The position numbers were made by a program, and so were the translations under genes. A stretch of 63,228 nt of DNA from Caballeronia sordidicola (GTDB lineage: Bacteria > Pseudomonadota > Gammaproteobacteria > Burkholderiales > Burkholderiaceae), in contig NZ_FCOC02000030.1 in NCBI RefSeq assembly GCF_001544455.2, positions 1 through 63,228 of the forward strand. The letters are read 5' to 3'. Positions 1 through 8,296 of the stretch are shown piece after piece. Each line of letters starts with the position of its first letter. Positions within the stretch are counted from its first letter, which is position 1. The notes under the pieces are model-generated. The model made no database searches, was not told the DNA's origin, and saw nothing but the letters and a program-made list of their open reading frames with translations.

Positions 1-57
1 ACGTGGCTGAACACGGCGTATCCGAGCGGTAACTATCTGAGTTTGATCAAGAACTGA
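1..57 (+). CDS. 3' end of an unidentified CDS (partial)
   Basis: Reading from base 1 gives 18 codons (ending ...YLSLIKN) followed by TGA, and a strong terminator starts 33 bases later. The position of the stop directly before a terminator supports a real gene end. The fragment is too short to assign a family. It could belong to the same sugar/polyol locus as the following genes, but nothing in the residues shows that. Confidence 0.5.
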   Translation, partial: TWLNTAYPSGNYLSLIKN

Positions 58-89
58 TCGATAGATAGCGGCATATAGGCAGGGCATAA

Positions 90-129
90 CGCGAGGCTTC
101 CGGCAGGCGGGAGCCTCGCGTTTTTTATT
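90..129 (+). terminator. Rho-independent terminator
   Basis: A perfect 9-bp stem (CGCGAGGCT at 90-98 pairing with AGCCTCGCG at 112-120) with a 13-nt loop is followed directly by six T residues (121-126). It terminates the gene ending at 57. On the minus strand the same hairpin lies past the stop of the ABC ATPase gene but has no good T tract, so it is mainly a plus-strand terminator. Confidence 0.9.
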
Positions 130-144
130 CCCGCAAGCGCTTGC

Positions 145-1269
145 TCAAACCGTTGCCGTGTTTGCTGTCACCGTCCGCAGCCGCTTCAGCGCTTCGCCAT
201 TTTCCCGGAACAGATGCGTGTGGCGCAGGTTGAAACCTGCGTCTATGGAGTGCCCGTCAGCCGCTGTCGATTCTCCTGAGCCTTTCACCTGGATCAGAAC
301 GTCGCCATCCAGGTTCACATGCAGCAAGGTTTCCCCGCCAAGGTGCTCGACCACCATTACCGTGCCCGTCAGCTTCCCTTCCGCGCCGCTCGCGGGCGTC
401 TCCATCAAATGCTCCGGGCGAATCCCGAAGCTCAGCGTGTCGCCGGTTTTTACACCATCTGCTGCGAACGGCAACGCAATAGACGCGCCTCTGGGCAACC
501 CGATCGTTACCCCCATGGCGTCGGCGCGCTGAACCTTCGCGGGCAGGAAATTCATCTTCGGTGATCCGATAAACCCGGCAACAAAGCGGTTCACCGGCGA
601 TCTATAAAGCTCGAGCGGTGAGCCGACTTGTTCGACCTTCCCATGATTCAACACCACAATCCGGTCGGCCATGGTCATGGCTTCGGTCTGGTCGTGCGTC
701 ACGTAGATCATGGTTGCATTGAGCTGCTTATGCAGCTTGATCAGCTCAAGCCGCATCTGCACGCGCAATGCGGCGTCGAGATTGGACAAGGGTTCGTCGA
801 AAAGAAACACCTTGGGTTCGCGCACGATCGATCGTCCGATTGCAACCCGCTGGCGCTGGCCACCCGACAACGCGCGCGGCTTGCGGTCGAGCAATTGCTC
901 GATCTGAAGAATTTGCGCGGCGCGCTGCACACGCTCCTTGATCTGCGCTTCGGGCAGCTTGATCATCCGCAGTCCGAACGCAATGTTTTCGTACACCGAC
1001 ATATGCGGATACAACGCGTATGACTGAAACACCATCGCCACGCCGCGTTGCGACGGTTCGAGCTCCGTGACGTCTTCCCCGCCAATCAGTACTTGCCCCG
1101 AGTCGCTGCGTTCAAGGCCGGCAATGGTGCGCAGCAATGTGGACTTGCCGCACCCGGAAGGGCCGACGAACACCATGAATTCGCGGTCGGTCACTTCAAT
1201 GTCGACACTCTTCAGCACCTCCATGCCGGCAAACGCCTTGCGGATCTGATGCAATTGAACTGCACTCAT
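145..1269 (-). CDS. ABC transporter ATP-binding protein, sugar/polyol (CUT1, UgpC/MsmX/MalK-like)
   Basis: The 374-residue protein has the whole ABC ATPase set: Walker A GPSGCGKST near residue 38, signature LSGGQRQR near 135, Walker B VFLFDEP followed by SNLDA, and the switch His in YVTHDQ. The C-terminal 130 residues form the TOBE/MalK-like regulatory region typical of carbohydrate importers of the CUT1 class. It lies divergent to the binding protein and permease genes (1566-4836), which have no ATPase of their own, so it most likely powers that importer. The family is also known for ATPases that serve several sugar transporters, so wider use is possible. The stop is followed by the perfect palindrome GCAAGCGCTTGC (133-144). 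Confidence 0.93.
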   Translation of the reverse strand: MSAVQLHQIRKAFAGMEVLKSVDIEVTDREFMVFVGPSGCGKSTLLRTIAGLERSDSGQVLIGGEDVTELEPSQRGVAMVFQSYALYPHMSVYENIAFGLRMIKLPEAQIKERVQRAAQILQIEQLLDRKPRALSGGQRQRVAIGRSIVREPKVFLFDEPLSNLDAALRVQMRLELIKLHKQLNATMIYVTHDQTEAMTMADRIVVLNHGKVEQVGSPLELYRSPVNRFVAGFIGSPKMNFLPAKVQRADAMGVTIGLPRGASIALPFAADGVKTGDTLSFGIRPEHLMETPASGAEGKLTGTVMVVEHLGGETLLHVNLDGDVLIQVKGSGESTAADGHSIDAGFNLRHTHLFRENGEALKRLRTVTANTATV

Positions 1270-1379
1270 GCGTGTCTCCTGCAGATGCCCGATACCGAGG
1301 ATTGGACTCGAGCAATGTTACGCGCGTTGCATGCGGTCCTGCCTTGCAACGCAGCAAGCGGTGCTTGTCGAATTTGTTC

Positions 1380-1408
1380 TTGACAACCTGTTCGCGTCCA
1401 AATATACA
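1380..1408 (+). promoter_or_regulatory. sigma70-like promoter of the polyol ABC operon
   Basis: TTGACA (1380-1385, full consensus -35) is followed after 17 bases by TATACA (1403-1408, 4 of 6 matches to the -10). It points at the binding-protein gene, with a leader of about 150 bases. Confidence 0.7.
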
Positions 1409-1414
1409 ATTGTA
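1405..1414. promoter_or_regulatory. palindrome over the -10, candidate operator
   Basis: TACAATTGTA is a perfect 10-bp palindrome overlapping the -10 element. A related motif (ATTACAAGTG) follows at about 1422-1431. An operator here would repress the operon. The SorC/DeoR-type regulator encoded at 4910-5890 is the obvious candidate ligand, by inference only. Confidence 0.5.
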
Positions 1415-1565
1415 AAACTGAAATTACAAGTGAAACGACGTTGGTGAAAACGCGTGAAGACCGCAGGCAGGAACGCAGCACAAGTCGGACCTTCAGCACG
1501 CTTGGACGGCTCAACCGGCCTTGACCGCTTTGGGCATTTTAAAAAGAACTACCCAGGAGACAGGC

Positions 1566-2918
1566 ATGAAGAAGCAATGCACACAGGTGGCGGCGTTCGC
1601 GCTGCTGGGCGTTACGACATCCTTGCTAACAGTATCGAATGCGTCTGCATGGACGCTGAAGGAAGCTGCCGAGCCTTATTCCGGCACGACCATCAAGGCT
1701 ATCTTTCTTGACCGGCCAGGTTACAAGGCGGCATCGAAATTGATTCCCCAGTTCGAGAAAGAAACCGGCATCAAGGTGCGCACTGAGGTTATCCCTTACG
1801 AGAACACCCGTGAAAAGCAGGTGCTCAATTTTGTGGGCGGCGGCGACCAGGACGTGGTGCTGGTCGACGTGGTCTGGATCGGCGAATTTGCGAGCAACAA
1901 GTGGCTCGTGCCCATCAAGACTTTCACGGACAACCCCAAGCTCGCGGACCCCAAGCTGAACCTGCCGGGCTTCTTTCCCATTCTTCTGGATTCGTTCGGC
2001 ACGTGGGACAAGACCACTTACGGTCTTCCGTTCGATAACTACTCGGGCCTGATGTTCTACAACAAATGCATGTTGAAGGACGCGGGTTTCAACGAACCGC
2101 CGAAGACATGGGACGAATTGCTCAACGTCTACGCGCCGAAGCTGACCAAGCCCGACAAGAACCAGTTCGCGTACGCGCTGCAATCGCGGCGCGGCGAAAC
2201 GCAATCCGCAGACAGTTTCATGCGCATGCTGTGGCCCAACGGCGGCTCGTTGCTCGATGCGAAGTTCAAGTCGAACCTGATGTCGCAGCAATCGCAGGCG
2301 GGCCTCGAGTATCGGCAAAAGCTGATGAAGTACATGCCGCCGGGCATTGTGGATTACGACCATGCGGAGGCCGTGAACGCGCTTGCGCAAGGGCAGGTTG
2401 CAATGATCACGGAATGGTCCGCGTTCTACCCGACCCTCACCGATCCCAGCAAATCCAAGATCGGCAATTGTCTTGCGATCACAACCGAGCCAAAAGGTCC
2501 GGCCGGACTCAAGCCCGCGCTTGGCGGATTTTCGCTCGCGGTGAATGCGAAGTCGAATGCGAAGAAGCAGGCGGCGTCATGGTTGTTCATTCAGTGGATC
2601 ACGTCCGAAGAAATGGCCAGACCGTATCTGGATGCGGGCGGTGTAAGCGGCCGCACCGCGGTCTACAAGGAAGCGGACGTGCAGGGCAAGTATCCGTTCG
2701 TCAAGCCCATGGTGGAGTCGTGGCAAGGCGGGGTGCCTGACTACCGGCCGCGTTTCCCGGAATGGCCTGCTGTGTCCGAAGTGATCGGCGAGTGGGGCAG
2801 CAAGATCATGCTTGGCCAGGTGTCGGTGAAGGACGGTGCGCAGACCATTGGCACGAAGACGGAAGACATATTGAAGAAGGCGGGTTACTACGACGGCAAG
2901 AAGCCTTTGCTCAAGTAA
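1566..2918 (+). CDS. ABC transporter substrate-binding protein, sugar/polyol (family 1 SBP)
   Basis: This 450-residue periplasmic protein begins with a clear Sec signal peptide (MKK, hydrophobic core, cleavage around ASA-W). The mature part is a family 1 extracellular solute-binding protein, with motifs such as GLPFDNYSGLMFYNK and NGGSLLD and a long C-terminal lobe. I chose the ATG at 1566, which has an AGGAGA ribosome site 5 bases upstream, over a TTG 45 bases earlier. It is the first gene of a plus-strand run with two permeases, a regulator, a xylulose-reductase-like SDR and a xylitol/sorbitol-type dehydrogenase. A polyol such as xylitol, arabitol or sorbitol is therefore the likely substrate. 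The substrate is inferred from the neighbours, not from binding residues. Confidence 0.9.
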   Translation: MKKQCTQVAAFALLGVTTSLLTVSNASAWTLKEAAEPYSGTTIKAIFLDRPGYKAASKLIPQFEKETGIKVRTEVIPYENTREKQVLNFVGGGDQDVVLVDVVWIGEFASNKWLVPIKTFTDNPKLADPKLNLPGFFPILLDSFGTWDKTTYGLPFDNYSGLMFYNKCMLKDAGFNEPPKTWDELLNVYAPKLTKPDKNQFAYALQSRRGETQSADSFMRMLWPNGGSLLDAKFKSNLMSQQSQAGLEYRQKLMKYMPPGIVDYDHAEAVNALAQGQVAMITEWSAFYPTLTDPSKSKIGNCLAITTEPKGPAGLKPALGGFSLAVNAKSNAKKQAASWLFIQWITSEEMARPYLDAGGVSGRTAVYKEADVQGKYPFVKPMVESWQGGVPDYRPRFPEWPAVSEVIGEWGSKIMLGQVSVKDGAQTIGTKTEDILKKAGYYDGKKPLLK

Positions 2919-2925
2919 GGCAGCG

Positions 2926-2955
2926 AGCAAGGTATCGCATGTGCGATGCCTTGCT
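2926..2955 (+). other. intercistronic hairpin between binding protein and permease
   Basis: AGCAAGG-T-ATCGCA, a 2-base turn, then TGCGAT-G-CCTTGCT form a 13-bp stem plus one T-G wobble, starting 8 bases after the binding-protein stop. No T tract follows, so this is not a standard terminator. Its place matches the stem-loops that protect malE-type messages from decay and keep the binding protein in excess over the permeases. Confidence 0.7.
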
Positions 2956-2995
2956 TGGCTAAAGCTATAACCAGGCCAACCTGCGGAGACGCTTC

Positions 2996-3946
2996 ATGCT
3001 CAAGACCACGGTTCCACCAGCGACAGGCGTAACGCGTCCATCCTCGCGTCCGCCCCCGCGCGCGCGTTTTCGCTTCGTGCCGCGTTCGCCCGCGTTCTGG
3101 TTCTTGTTTCCTGCCGTCGCTGCGCTGGCGATCATCGGCATCTATCCGCTGCTGCTCGCGGTCTACAACTCGTTTCATCAGTACAAGCTTGCGGACCTGG
3201 CTTCCGGCACACCGTTTGTCGGTCTGGGCAACTACGTCGCCACGCTTACTGATCCGTCGTTCTGGGGCGCGCTCGGGCGCACTGTGTTATTCCTCTGCCT
3301 GACCTTGCCCATCGAGATTGCGTTCGGCCTGTTTGCCGCATTGATGCTGCATCGCACGGCATTGCCGTGGCTGCGTGTTGCGGCGCGCGTCGGCCTCGTG
3401 ATTCCGATGGCGACCACGTATGCGGTCGTTGGACTGATCGGCCGACTGATCTTCAACCGGCAGTTCGGCGTGGTCAACTATTTGCTGAGCTTCTTCGGCA
3501 TTGCGCCGCTCGACTGGCTGGCTGACCCAACGCTCGCATTCGTCTCCGTGATGATCATGGACATCTGGCAATGGACGCCGTTCTGCGCGCTGATCCTGCT
3601 GGCCGGTCTCGCCATGGTGCCGACAGAAGCGGAAGAAGCCGCGCGCCTGGAAACGCCGAAGTGGAGCAAGATCCTGTGGCATTTGCAGCGGCCGTATCTG
3701 TTGCCGGGACTCACCGCCATCCTGATCCTGCGTTCCGCCGACATGCTCAAGATGTTCGATGCAGTGTTCACCATGACACGCGGCGGCCCCGGCACGGCGA
3801 CCGAGTTCATCAGCATCTATATCCAGCGCGTCGCGTTCCGTCTCTTCGATCAAGGCATGGCGTCCGCGCAGGCGGTGCTGCTGCTGATCCTCACGATCGT
3901 GTTGTCGCGGCTCTACATTCGTTTTGTTTATCGGGAGGCCGTGTGA
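2996..3946 (+). CDS. ABC transporter permease 1 (MalF/UgpA-like)
   Basis: The 316-residue inner-membrane protein has an N-terminal Pro/Arg-rich cytoplasmic tail of about 30 residues, then six predicted membrane segments beginning with FWFLFPAVAALAIIGIYPLLL. The EAA loop (EAEEAARLETPKWSKILWHLQRPYLLPG) docks the ATPase. Length and topology fit the first permease of CUT1 sugar importers. It overlaps the second permease gene by 4 bases (GTGA), which indicates coupled translation. Confidence 0.92.
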   Translation: MLKTTVPPATGVTRPSSRPPPRARFRFVPRSPAFWFLFPAVAALAIIGIYPLLLAVYNSFHQYKLADLASGTPFVGLGNYVATLTDPSFWGALGRTVLFLCLTLPIEIAFGLFAALMLHRTALPWLRVAARVGLVIPMATTYAVVGLIGRLIFNRQFGVVNYLLSFFGIAPLDWLADPTLAFVSVMIMDIWQWTPFCALILLAGLAMVPTEAEEAARLETPKWSKILWHLQRPYLLPGLTAILILRSADMLKMFDAVFTMTRGGPGTATEFISIYIQRVAFRLFDQGMASAQAVLLLILTIVLSRLYIRFVYREAV

Positions 3947-4836
3947 GCACATCCACATCATCGACGGCGGGCACCGCAGCCATTGCGCCGCTTTCGTCGC
4001 GCGCCCGACGCGCCAGGAATGCACGGCGTCGTGCAACGGTATGGCATGTGATCGGCTTGCTGATCGTGTTCCTCACGTCCGTGTTTCCGTTCTACTGGAT
4101 GGTCACCACGAGCCTCAAGAGCCAGGCCGACGCACTCGCGGTGCCGCCGGTGTGGGTCTTCACGCCGACGCTCGCGCACTACACCGATGCGCTCTTCGAG
4201 CATGATGTCGCGGCGAGTCTGCTGAACTCGTTGATTGTCGCGAGCAGCGCGACGTTCCTCTCCATCCTGCTCGGCACGCCCGCGGCGTATGCGCTTGCTC
4301 GCTTCGAATTTCGCGGGAAGGAAGACCTCTGGTTCTGGTTCATATCGAACCGCATGGTGAGTCCTGTCGTGCTGGCGGTGCCGTTCTTCCTGATCGCAAC
4401 GAAGCTCGATCTTGTCGATACGCATCTCGTGCTGATCCTGCTTTACCTCACATTCTCGCTGCCGATTGTCGTATGGATCTGCACGGATCAGTTCCGCAAT
4501 ATCCCGGTTGAACTCGACGAAGCCGCGCGTCTCGACGGTGCTTCGCCGTGGCGCATTTTCTGGCGCATCAACTTGCCGCTGGCCATGCCCGGCATTGTGG
4601 TCTCCGCGATCTTCGCATTCATCTTTTCATGGAACGACTTGCTGTATGCGCTGGTGCTCACGCGTACCGACGCCATCACCTCTCCCGTTGCAGCGACGAG
4701 CTACATGAGCGGATACGAATTGCCGTGGGGCGAAATCATGGCGACCGGCACGCTGATCGTGCTGCCGATGGTCGTCTTCGCGCTGGCGGTATCGGGCCGG
4801 CTCGTGCAGGGGCTGACCATGGGCGCGGTGAAATGA
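3943..4836 (+). CDS. ABC transporter permease 2 (MalG/UgpE-like)
   Basis: The 297-residue protein has six predicted membrane segments and the EAA loop (ELDEAARLDGASPWRIFWRINLPLAMPG). The frame is open much further upstream, but the GTG at 3943 is the best start: it overlaps the stop of permease 1, has a GGGAGG ribosome site, and gives the normal family length. With permease 1 it forms the channel of the polyol importer. The ATPase is the divergent gene at 145-1269. Confidence 0.92.
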   Translation: MSTSTSSTAGTAAIAPLSSRARRARNARRRATVWHVIGLLIVFLTSVFPFYWMVTTSLKSQADALAVPPVWVFTPTLAHYTDALFEHDVAASLLNSLIVASSATFLSILLGTPAAYALARFEFRGKEDLWFWFISNRMVSPVVLAVPFFLIATKLDLVDTHLVLILLYLTFSLPIVVWICTDQFRNIPVELDEAARLDGASPWRIFWRINLPLAMPGIVVSAIFAFIFSWNDLLYALVLTRTDAITSPVAATSYMSGYELPWGEIMATGTLIVLPMVVFALAVSGRLVQGLTMGAVK

Positions 4837-4909
4837 AAGGTGCCGTGCAGGGCGGTGCAAGCATGGGTGGATTACCATCGCGCCGTCCTTATCGAAACCC
4901 ATCACGCAC

Positions 4910-5890
4910 ATGAACAAGTCCGCACCGCCCGCCGTCACCGCGCTCGCCGAACCCTCTGTGGATACCGAAGAGGAGTTGCAGGCGCGCGTGGCGTGGCACT
5001 ACTACGTCGGCAACCTCACGCAACAGGAGATTGCGCAGCGCATTGGCAGCAATCGCGTGCGCGTGAACCGGCTGCTCGCCGCGAGCCGCGAATCCGGCAT
5101 GGTGCAGATCACCATCAACAGCCGGCTCGCGCCGTGTGTCGCGCTCGAAGAAGCGCTCACCAAACGCTTCGGCCTGGAAGCCGCGGTCGTGGTTCCAACC
5201 GGCGCCGATAACGAAGCGAACATGGCCGCAATCGGGATTGGCGGTGCGAACTATCTTGCGCGCCAGATCGAGGCCGGGCAGACCATCGGGCTTGGCTGGG
5301 GACGCACGATCCGCGCCGTGCTGCGCGCGTTGCCGCAACGCGCCTACGGGCCGGTATCGGCGGTGTCGCTGCAAGGCGGGCTGTCGCATTGCCCGAGCAT
5401 CAACACGTTCGATATTGTCTCGGACTTCGCGAACCTGTGCCAGGCGGACGGTTTCCTGTTCGCGGCGCCTATTTACGTGAGCAGCCAGAAAGTGCGCGAC
5501 ATGCTGTTGCAGGAAGACGCGGTACGCGAGACCTATGAGCGCGCGCGCCAGTCGGATCTGGCATTGCTGACCTGCGGCGATCTGACGGAATCGCTCGTGG
5601 TGACCTATGGCATCAACGATCCCGAACAGGTGCGCGCGCTTGAAAAAGCGGGCGCGGTGGGCGACATGCTCGGGCACTTCATGGACGCGGATGGCGAGGC
5701 TATCGATCATCCGCTGAACCGCCGCACGGTTGCAATCACGCTTGAAGACCTGCGCAAGATCCGCCGCGTGGTGCTGGTAAGCGGCGGCGCGAAAAAATTT
5801 GCGGTCACGCGCGCCGCGTTGCGCGGGCGTTATCCGTCGGTGCTGGTGACAGACGAAGAGACCGCGCGCCGTCTCTGCGATGAACCTTGA
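4910..5890 (+). CDS. SorC/DeoR-family sugar-binding transcriptional regulator
   Basis: The 326-residue protein has an N-terminal helix-turn-helix (about residues 25-60, with YVGNLTQQEIAQRIGSNRVRVNRLL) and a C-terminal SorC-type sugar-binding domain with the GLGWGRT and SVSLQGG motifs. Members of this family control polyol and sugar uptake operons and respond to a phosphorylated or free sugar. It lies between the importer and the two catabolic dehydrogenases and overlaps the SDR gene by 11 bases, so it probably regulates this operon. Its site could be the palindrome at 1405-1414. Confidence 0.9.
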   Translation: MNKSAPPAVTALAEPSVDTEEELQARVAWHYYVGNLTQQEIAQRIGSNRVRVNRLLAASRESGMVQITINSRLAPCVALEEALTKRFGLEAAVVVPTGADNEANMAAIGIGGANYLARQIEAGQTIGLGWGRTIRAVLRALPQRAYGPVSAVSLQGGLSHCPSINTFDIVSDFANLCQADGFLFAAPIYVSSQKVRDMLLQEDAVRETYERARQSDLALLTCGDLTESLVVTYGINDPEQVRALEKAGAVGDMLGHFMDADGEAIDHPLNRRTVAITLEDLRKIRRVVLVSGGAKKFAVTRAALRGRYPSVLVTDEETARRLCDEP

Positions 5891-6641
5891 GAACATCATG
5901 AACGTGGATCGTAATCGCGAGTTTGAAGGCAGGACGGTGCTGATCACCGGCGCGGGCAAGGGCATTGGCTATGCGAGCGCGCGTCTGATGGCGGAGCGCG
6001 GCGCATACGTGGTCGCGTTGAGCCGGTCGCAAGCCGATCTGGATGCGTTGAGCGCGCTGATCGATTGCAAGACGGTTGCAGTCGATCTGGAAGATGCGGC
6101 AGCGGCATTGAAAGCGGCACGCGAAGCGCAGCCGGTGGATTTGCTCGTGAACTGCGCGGGCATTGTCGATCTCGAGCCCTTCCTCGACGCGACCACGGAA
6201 TCGTTCGATCGCACCATGGCCGTCAACGTTCGCGCCGCAATGGTCGTCGCCCAGGAATGCGCACGCAGCATGATCGCCAGAGGGAAGGGCGGCGCGATTG
6301 TGAATGTGTCGAGCATCGCGGCCCAAGTCGGAACACCCTTGCATGCTTCGTATTGCGCATCGAAGGCCGCGCTCGATGCACTGAGCCGCGTGATGGCGGT
6401 CGAACTCGGCGTGCACGGCATCCGCGTGAACACGGTCAATCCGGTTGTCACGCTCACGCCCATGGCGGAAAAAGTCTGGAGCGAACCCGCCAAGTCGAAT
6501 CCCATGCTGGCGCGTATTCCGCTGCGCCGGTTCGTGCAGCCCGAAGAAGCGGCGCGCACGATCGCTTATTTGCTCAGTGACGATTCAAGCATGGTCAATG
6601 GCGTAAGCCTTGCACTGGACGGCGGTTTTCAAGCCGGCTGA
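5880..6641 (+). CDS. SDR oxidoreductase, L-xylulose reductase (DCXR)-like
   Basis: The 253-residue short-chain dehydrogenase has the NAD(P)-binding motif TGAGKGIGYASA near residue 24, the NCAG motif, catalytic Ser in NVSSIAAQ, and the YCASK Tyr/Lys pair. Segments such as DLLVNCAG, FDRTMAVN, LGVHGIRVNTVNP and the C-terminal GGF closely follow the animal/fungal dicarbonyl/L-xylulose reductase (DCXR) family. That enzyme interconverts L-xylulose and xylitol with NADP(H). A second ATG at 5898 would also fit. The gene starts inside the end of the regulator gene and is followed 41 bases later by a polyol dehydrogenase. The substrate is inferred from family resemblance and context. Confidence 0.85.
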   Translation: MNLENIMNVDRNREFEGRTVLITGAGKGIGYASARLMAERGAYVVALSRSQADLDALSALIDCKTVAVDLEDAAAALKAAREAQPVDLLVNCAGIVDLEPFLDATTESFDRTMAVNVRAAMVVAQECARSMIARGKGGAIVNVSSIAAQVGTPLHASYCASKAALDALSRVMAVELGVHGIRVNTVNPVVTLTPMAEKVWSEPAKSNPMLARIPLRRFVQPEEAARTIAYLLSDDSSMVNGVSLALDGGFQAG

Positions 6642-6682
6642 ACTCTTTTATCCACGTTACCCATTTGCAGAGGGCTTCAATC

Positions 6683-7717
6683 ATGGAAGCACTGGTTCTT
6701 GAAGAAGCGCGCCGCATCAGCTTGCGTCCGTTCACATTGCCGCAAGTCGTGGGGCCGCGCGACGTGCGCATCCAGATCAATACGGTCGGCATTTGCGGCA
6801 GCGACATTCACTATTATCAGCATGGCCGCATTGGACCGTTTGTCGTGAACGAACCCATGGTGCTCGGTCACGAAGCGGCGGGCACGGTGATCCAGATCGG
6901 CGACGAAGTCACGCATCTGAAAGCGGGCGATCGCGTCTGCATGGAGCCGGGCGTACCCGATATGGAATCACGCGCCTCGCGCGAGGGCATGTACAACCTC
7001 GATCCGAGCGTGCGCTTCTGGGCAACGCCGCCGGTTCATGGATGCCTCACGCCCTTCGTGGTGCATCCGGCGGCGTTCACGTTCAAGTTGCCCGACAACG
7101 TGAGCTTTGGCGAGGGCGCCATCGTCGAACCCCTGGCTATCGGCATGCAGGCCGCGACCAAGGCGAAGATTAAACCGGGGGATGTAGCCGTCATTCTCGG
7201 CGCGGGCACAATTGGCATGATGTGCGCGCTGGCGGCTCTTGCCGGCGGTTGCAGCCGCGCGATCGTGTGCGACCTCGTGCCGGAGAAACTTGAATTGATA
7301 GGCGGCGTGCAGGGCGTGACCGCCGTGAATATTCGCGATCGCAAGGTCAAGGACGTCGTCGCCGAACTCACCGGCGGCTGGGGCGCTAACATTGTCTTCG
7401 AAGCAAGCGGCAACGAAAAGGCGTTCGATGGCATTGTCGACCTGCTGTGCCCGGGCGGCTGCATCGTTCTGGTAGGCATGCCGCAGCATCCGGTTCCTAT
7501 CGATATAGTCGCCGTGCAGATCAAGGAAGCGCGTTTGGAATCGGTGTTCCGCTACGCCAACATGTTCCCGCGCGCCATCCAATTGATCGCGTCGGGCCGG
7601 CTTGATGTGAAGCCGTTCATCTCGCGCTCGTTCGCATTCGCGGACGGCATCAAGGCCTTCGAAGAAGCGGCGAGCGGCAATCCGTCCGACGTCAAGGTTC
7701 AGATCGTCATGGAGTAG
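6683..7717 (+). CDS. zinc-dependent polyol dehydrogenase (xylitol/sorbitol type, MDR family)
   Basis: The 344-residue medium-chain dehydrogenase has catalytic-zinc residues in GICGSD and GHEAAG, the E of VEPLA, and a Rossmann motif ILGAGTIG near residue 167. The loop that carries four structural-zinc cysteines in many family members reads PGVPDMESRASREG here and has none, as in animal sorbitol dehydrogenases. The start at 6683 follows a GAGGG ribosome site, and an in-frame TTG lies 18 bases upstream. With the preceding L-xylulose-reductase-like enzyme it could take L-xylulose to xylitol to D-xylulose, or oxidise a transported polyol to a ketose. No xylulokinase is in the window. Confidence 0.88.
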   Translation: MEALVLEEARRISLRPFTLPQVVGPRDVRIQINTVGICGSDIHYYQHGRIGPFVVNEPMVLGHEAAGTVIQIGDEVTHLKAGDRVCMEPGVPDMESRASREGMYNLDPSVRFWATPPVHGCLTPFVVHPAAFTFKLPDNVSFGEGAIVEPLAIGMQAATKAKIKPGDVAVILGAGTIGMMCALAALAGGCSRAIVCDLVPEKLELIGGVQGVTAVNIRDRKVKDVVAELTGGWGANIVFEASGNEKAFDGIVDLLCPGGCIVLVGMPQHPVPIDIVAVQIKEARLESVFRYANMFPRAIQLIASGRLDVKPFISRSFAFADGIKAFEEAASGNPSDVKVQIVME

Positions 7718-7720
7718 GCG

Positions 7721-8257
7721 TCACTTCCATTGATCGAGTAACGGACCTTCGCTTCCCGATACGGGGTCGCTGCGTGGAAACGGCAACGCTTCCATTGCAG
7801 CGATTTCTTCCTTCGACAACGCGTCGCGCCGGATGTCCCATTGCTGCCCTTCCGGGTACGCGCCGACAACCTGAAAGCGTCCTTCCGTCGATTGAAGACA
7901 ATGGCCCGTTCCGGCTGGAAGCAGCACTACGTCGCCGGCTTCGAACGAGATCACGTCGCCGCCCGGACCGCCGATAATCACGTTCCCTTTCCCCGATATC
8001 ACCGCGAGCGCTTCATGCGCCGTGGAATGAAAATGGTGGTAGTCGAAAATGCTGTCGCGCCACTGCGGCGGCCATTCGTTGCGCGTGAACAGCGCCTCGA
8101 AGGCCTTGCCGAGATCTTTCGTCGATGGATCGAGCGCACGCCGGTAGATCAGCACCGGCAAACGGCTGTTGTTCGGCACCCATTCGCGCGGCGCGAGCCT
8201 GAGCGCCTCATACGAAACGTCTGCCGGATGAAGCGTCGATTCACGATCGTGTTTCAT
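7721..8257 (-). CDS. cupin-domain protein (YjlB-like)
   Basis: The 178-residue protein has one cupin domain in its centre: a metal-binding-like motif HHFHSTAHEALAVISGKG near residues 82-100 and a second motif around DVVLLPAGTGHCLQ. The size and the EWPPQWRDSIFDYHHFHS segment resemble the YjlB group of small cupins of unknown substrate. The ATG at 8257 has an AAGGAG ribosome site and is preferred over an earlier in-frame start. It follows recQ by 39 bases on the same strand and converges on the polyol dehydrogenase with a 3-base gap. Its function is not known. Confidence 0.8.
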   Translation of the reverse strand: MKHDRESTLHPADVSYEALRLAPREWVPNNSRLPVLIYRRALDPSTKDLGKAFEALFTRNEWPPQWRDSIFDYHHFHSTAHEALAVISGKGNVIIGGPGGDVISFEAGDVVLLPAGTGHCLQSTEGRFQVVGAYPEGQQWDIRRDALSKEEIAAMEALPFPRSDPVSGSEGPLLDQWK

Positions 8258-8296
8258 GAAAACTCCTTGATTCGAGGGTCGGTAAAGACAACGCAT

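Noticed and set aside
1521..1565. Upstream TTG start for the polyol binding protein
   Set aside because: The ATG at 1566 has a proper ribosome site and begins a signal peptide; the extra 15 residues would mask it.
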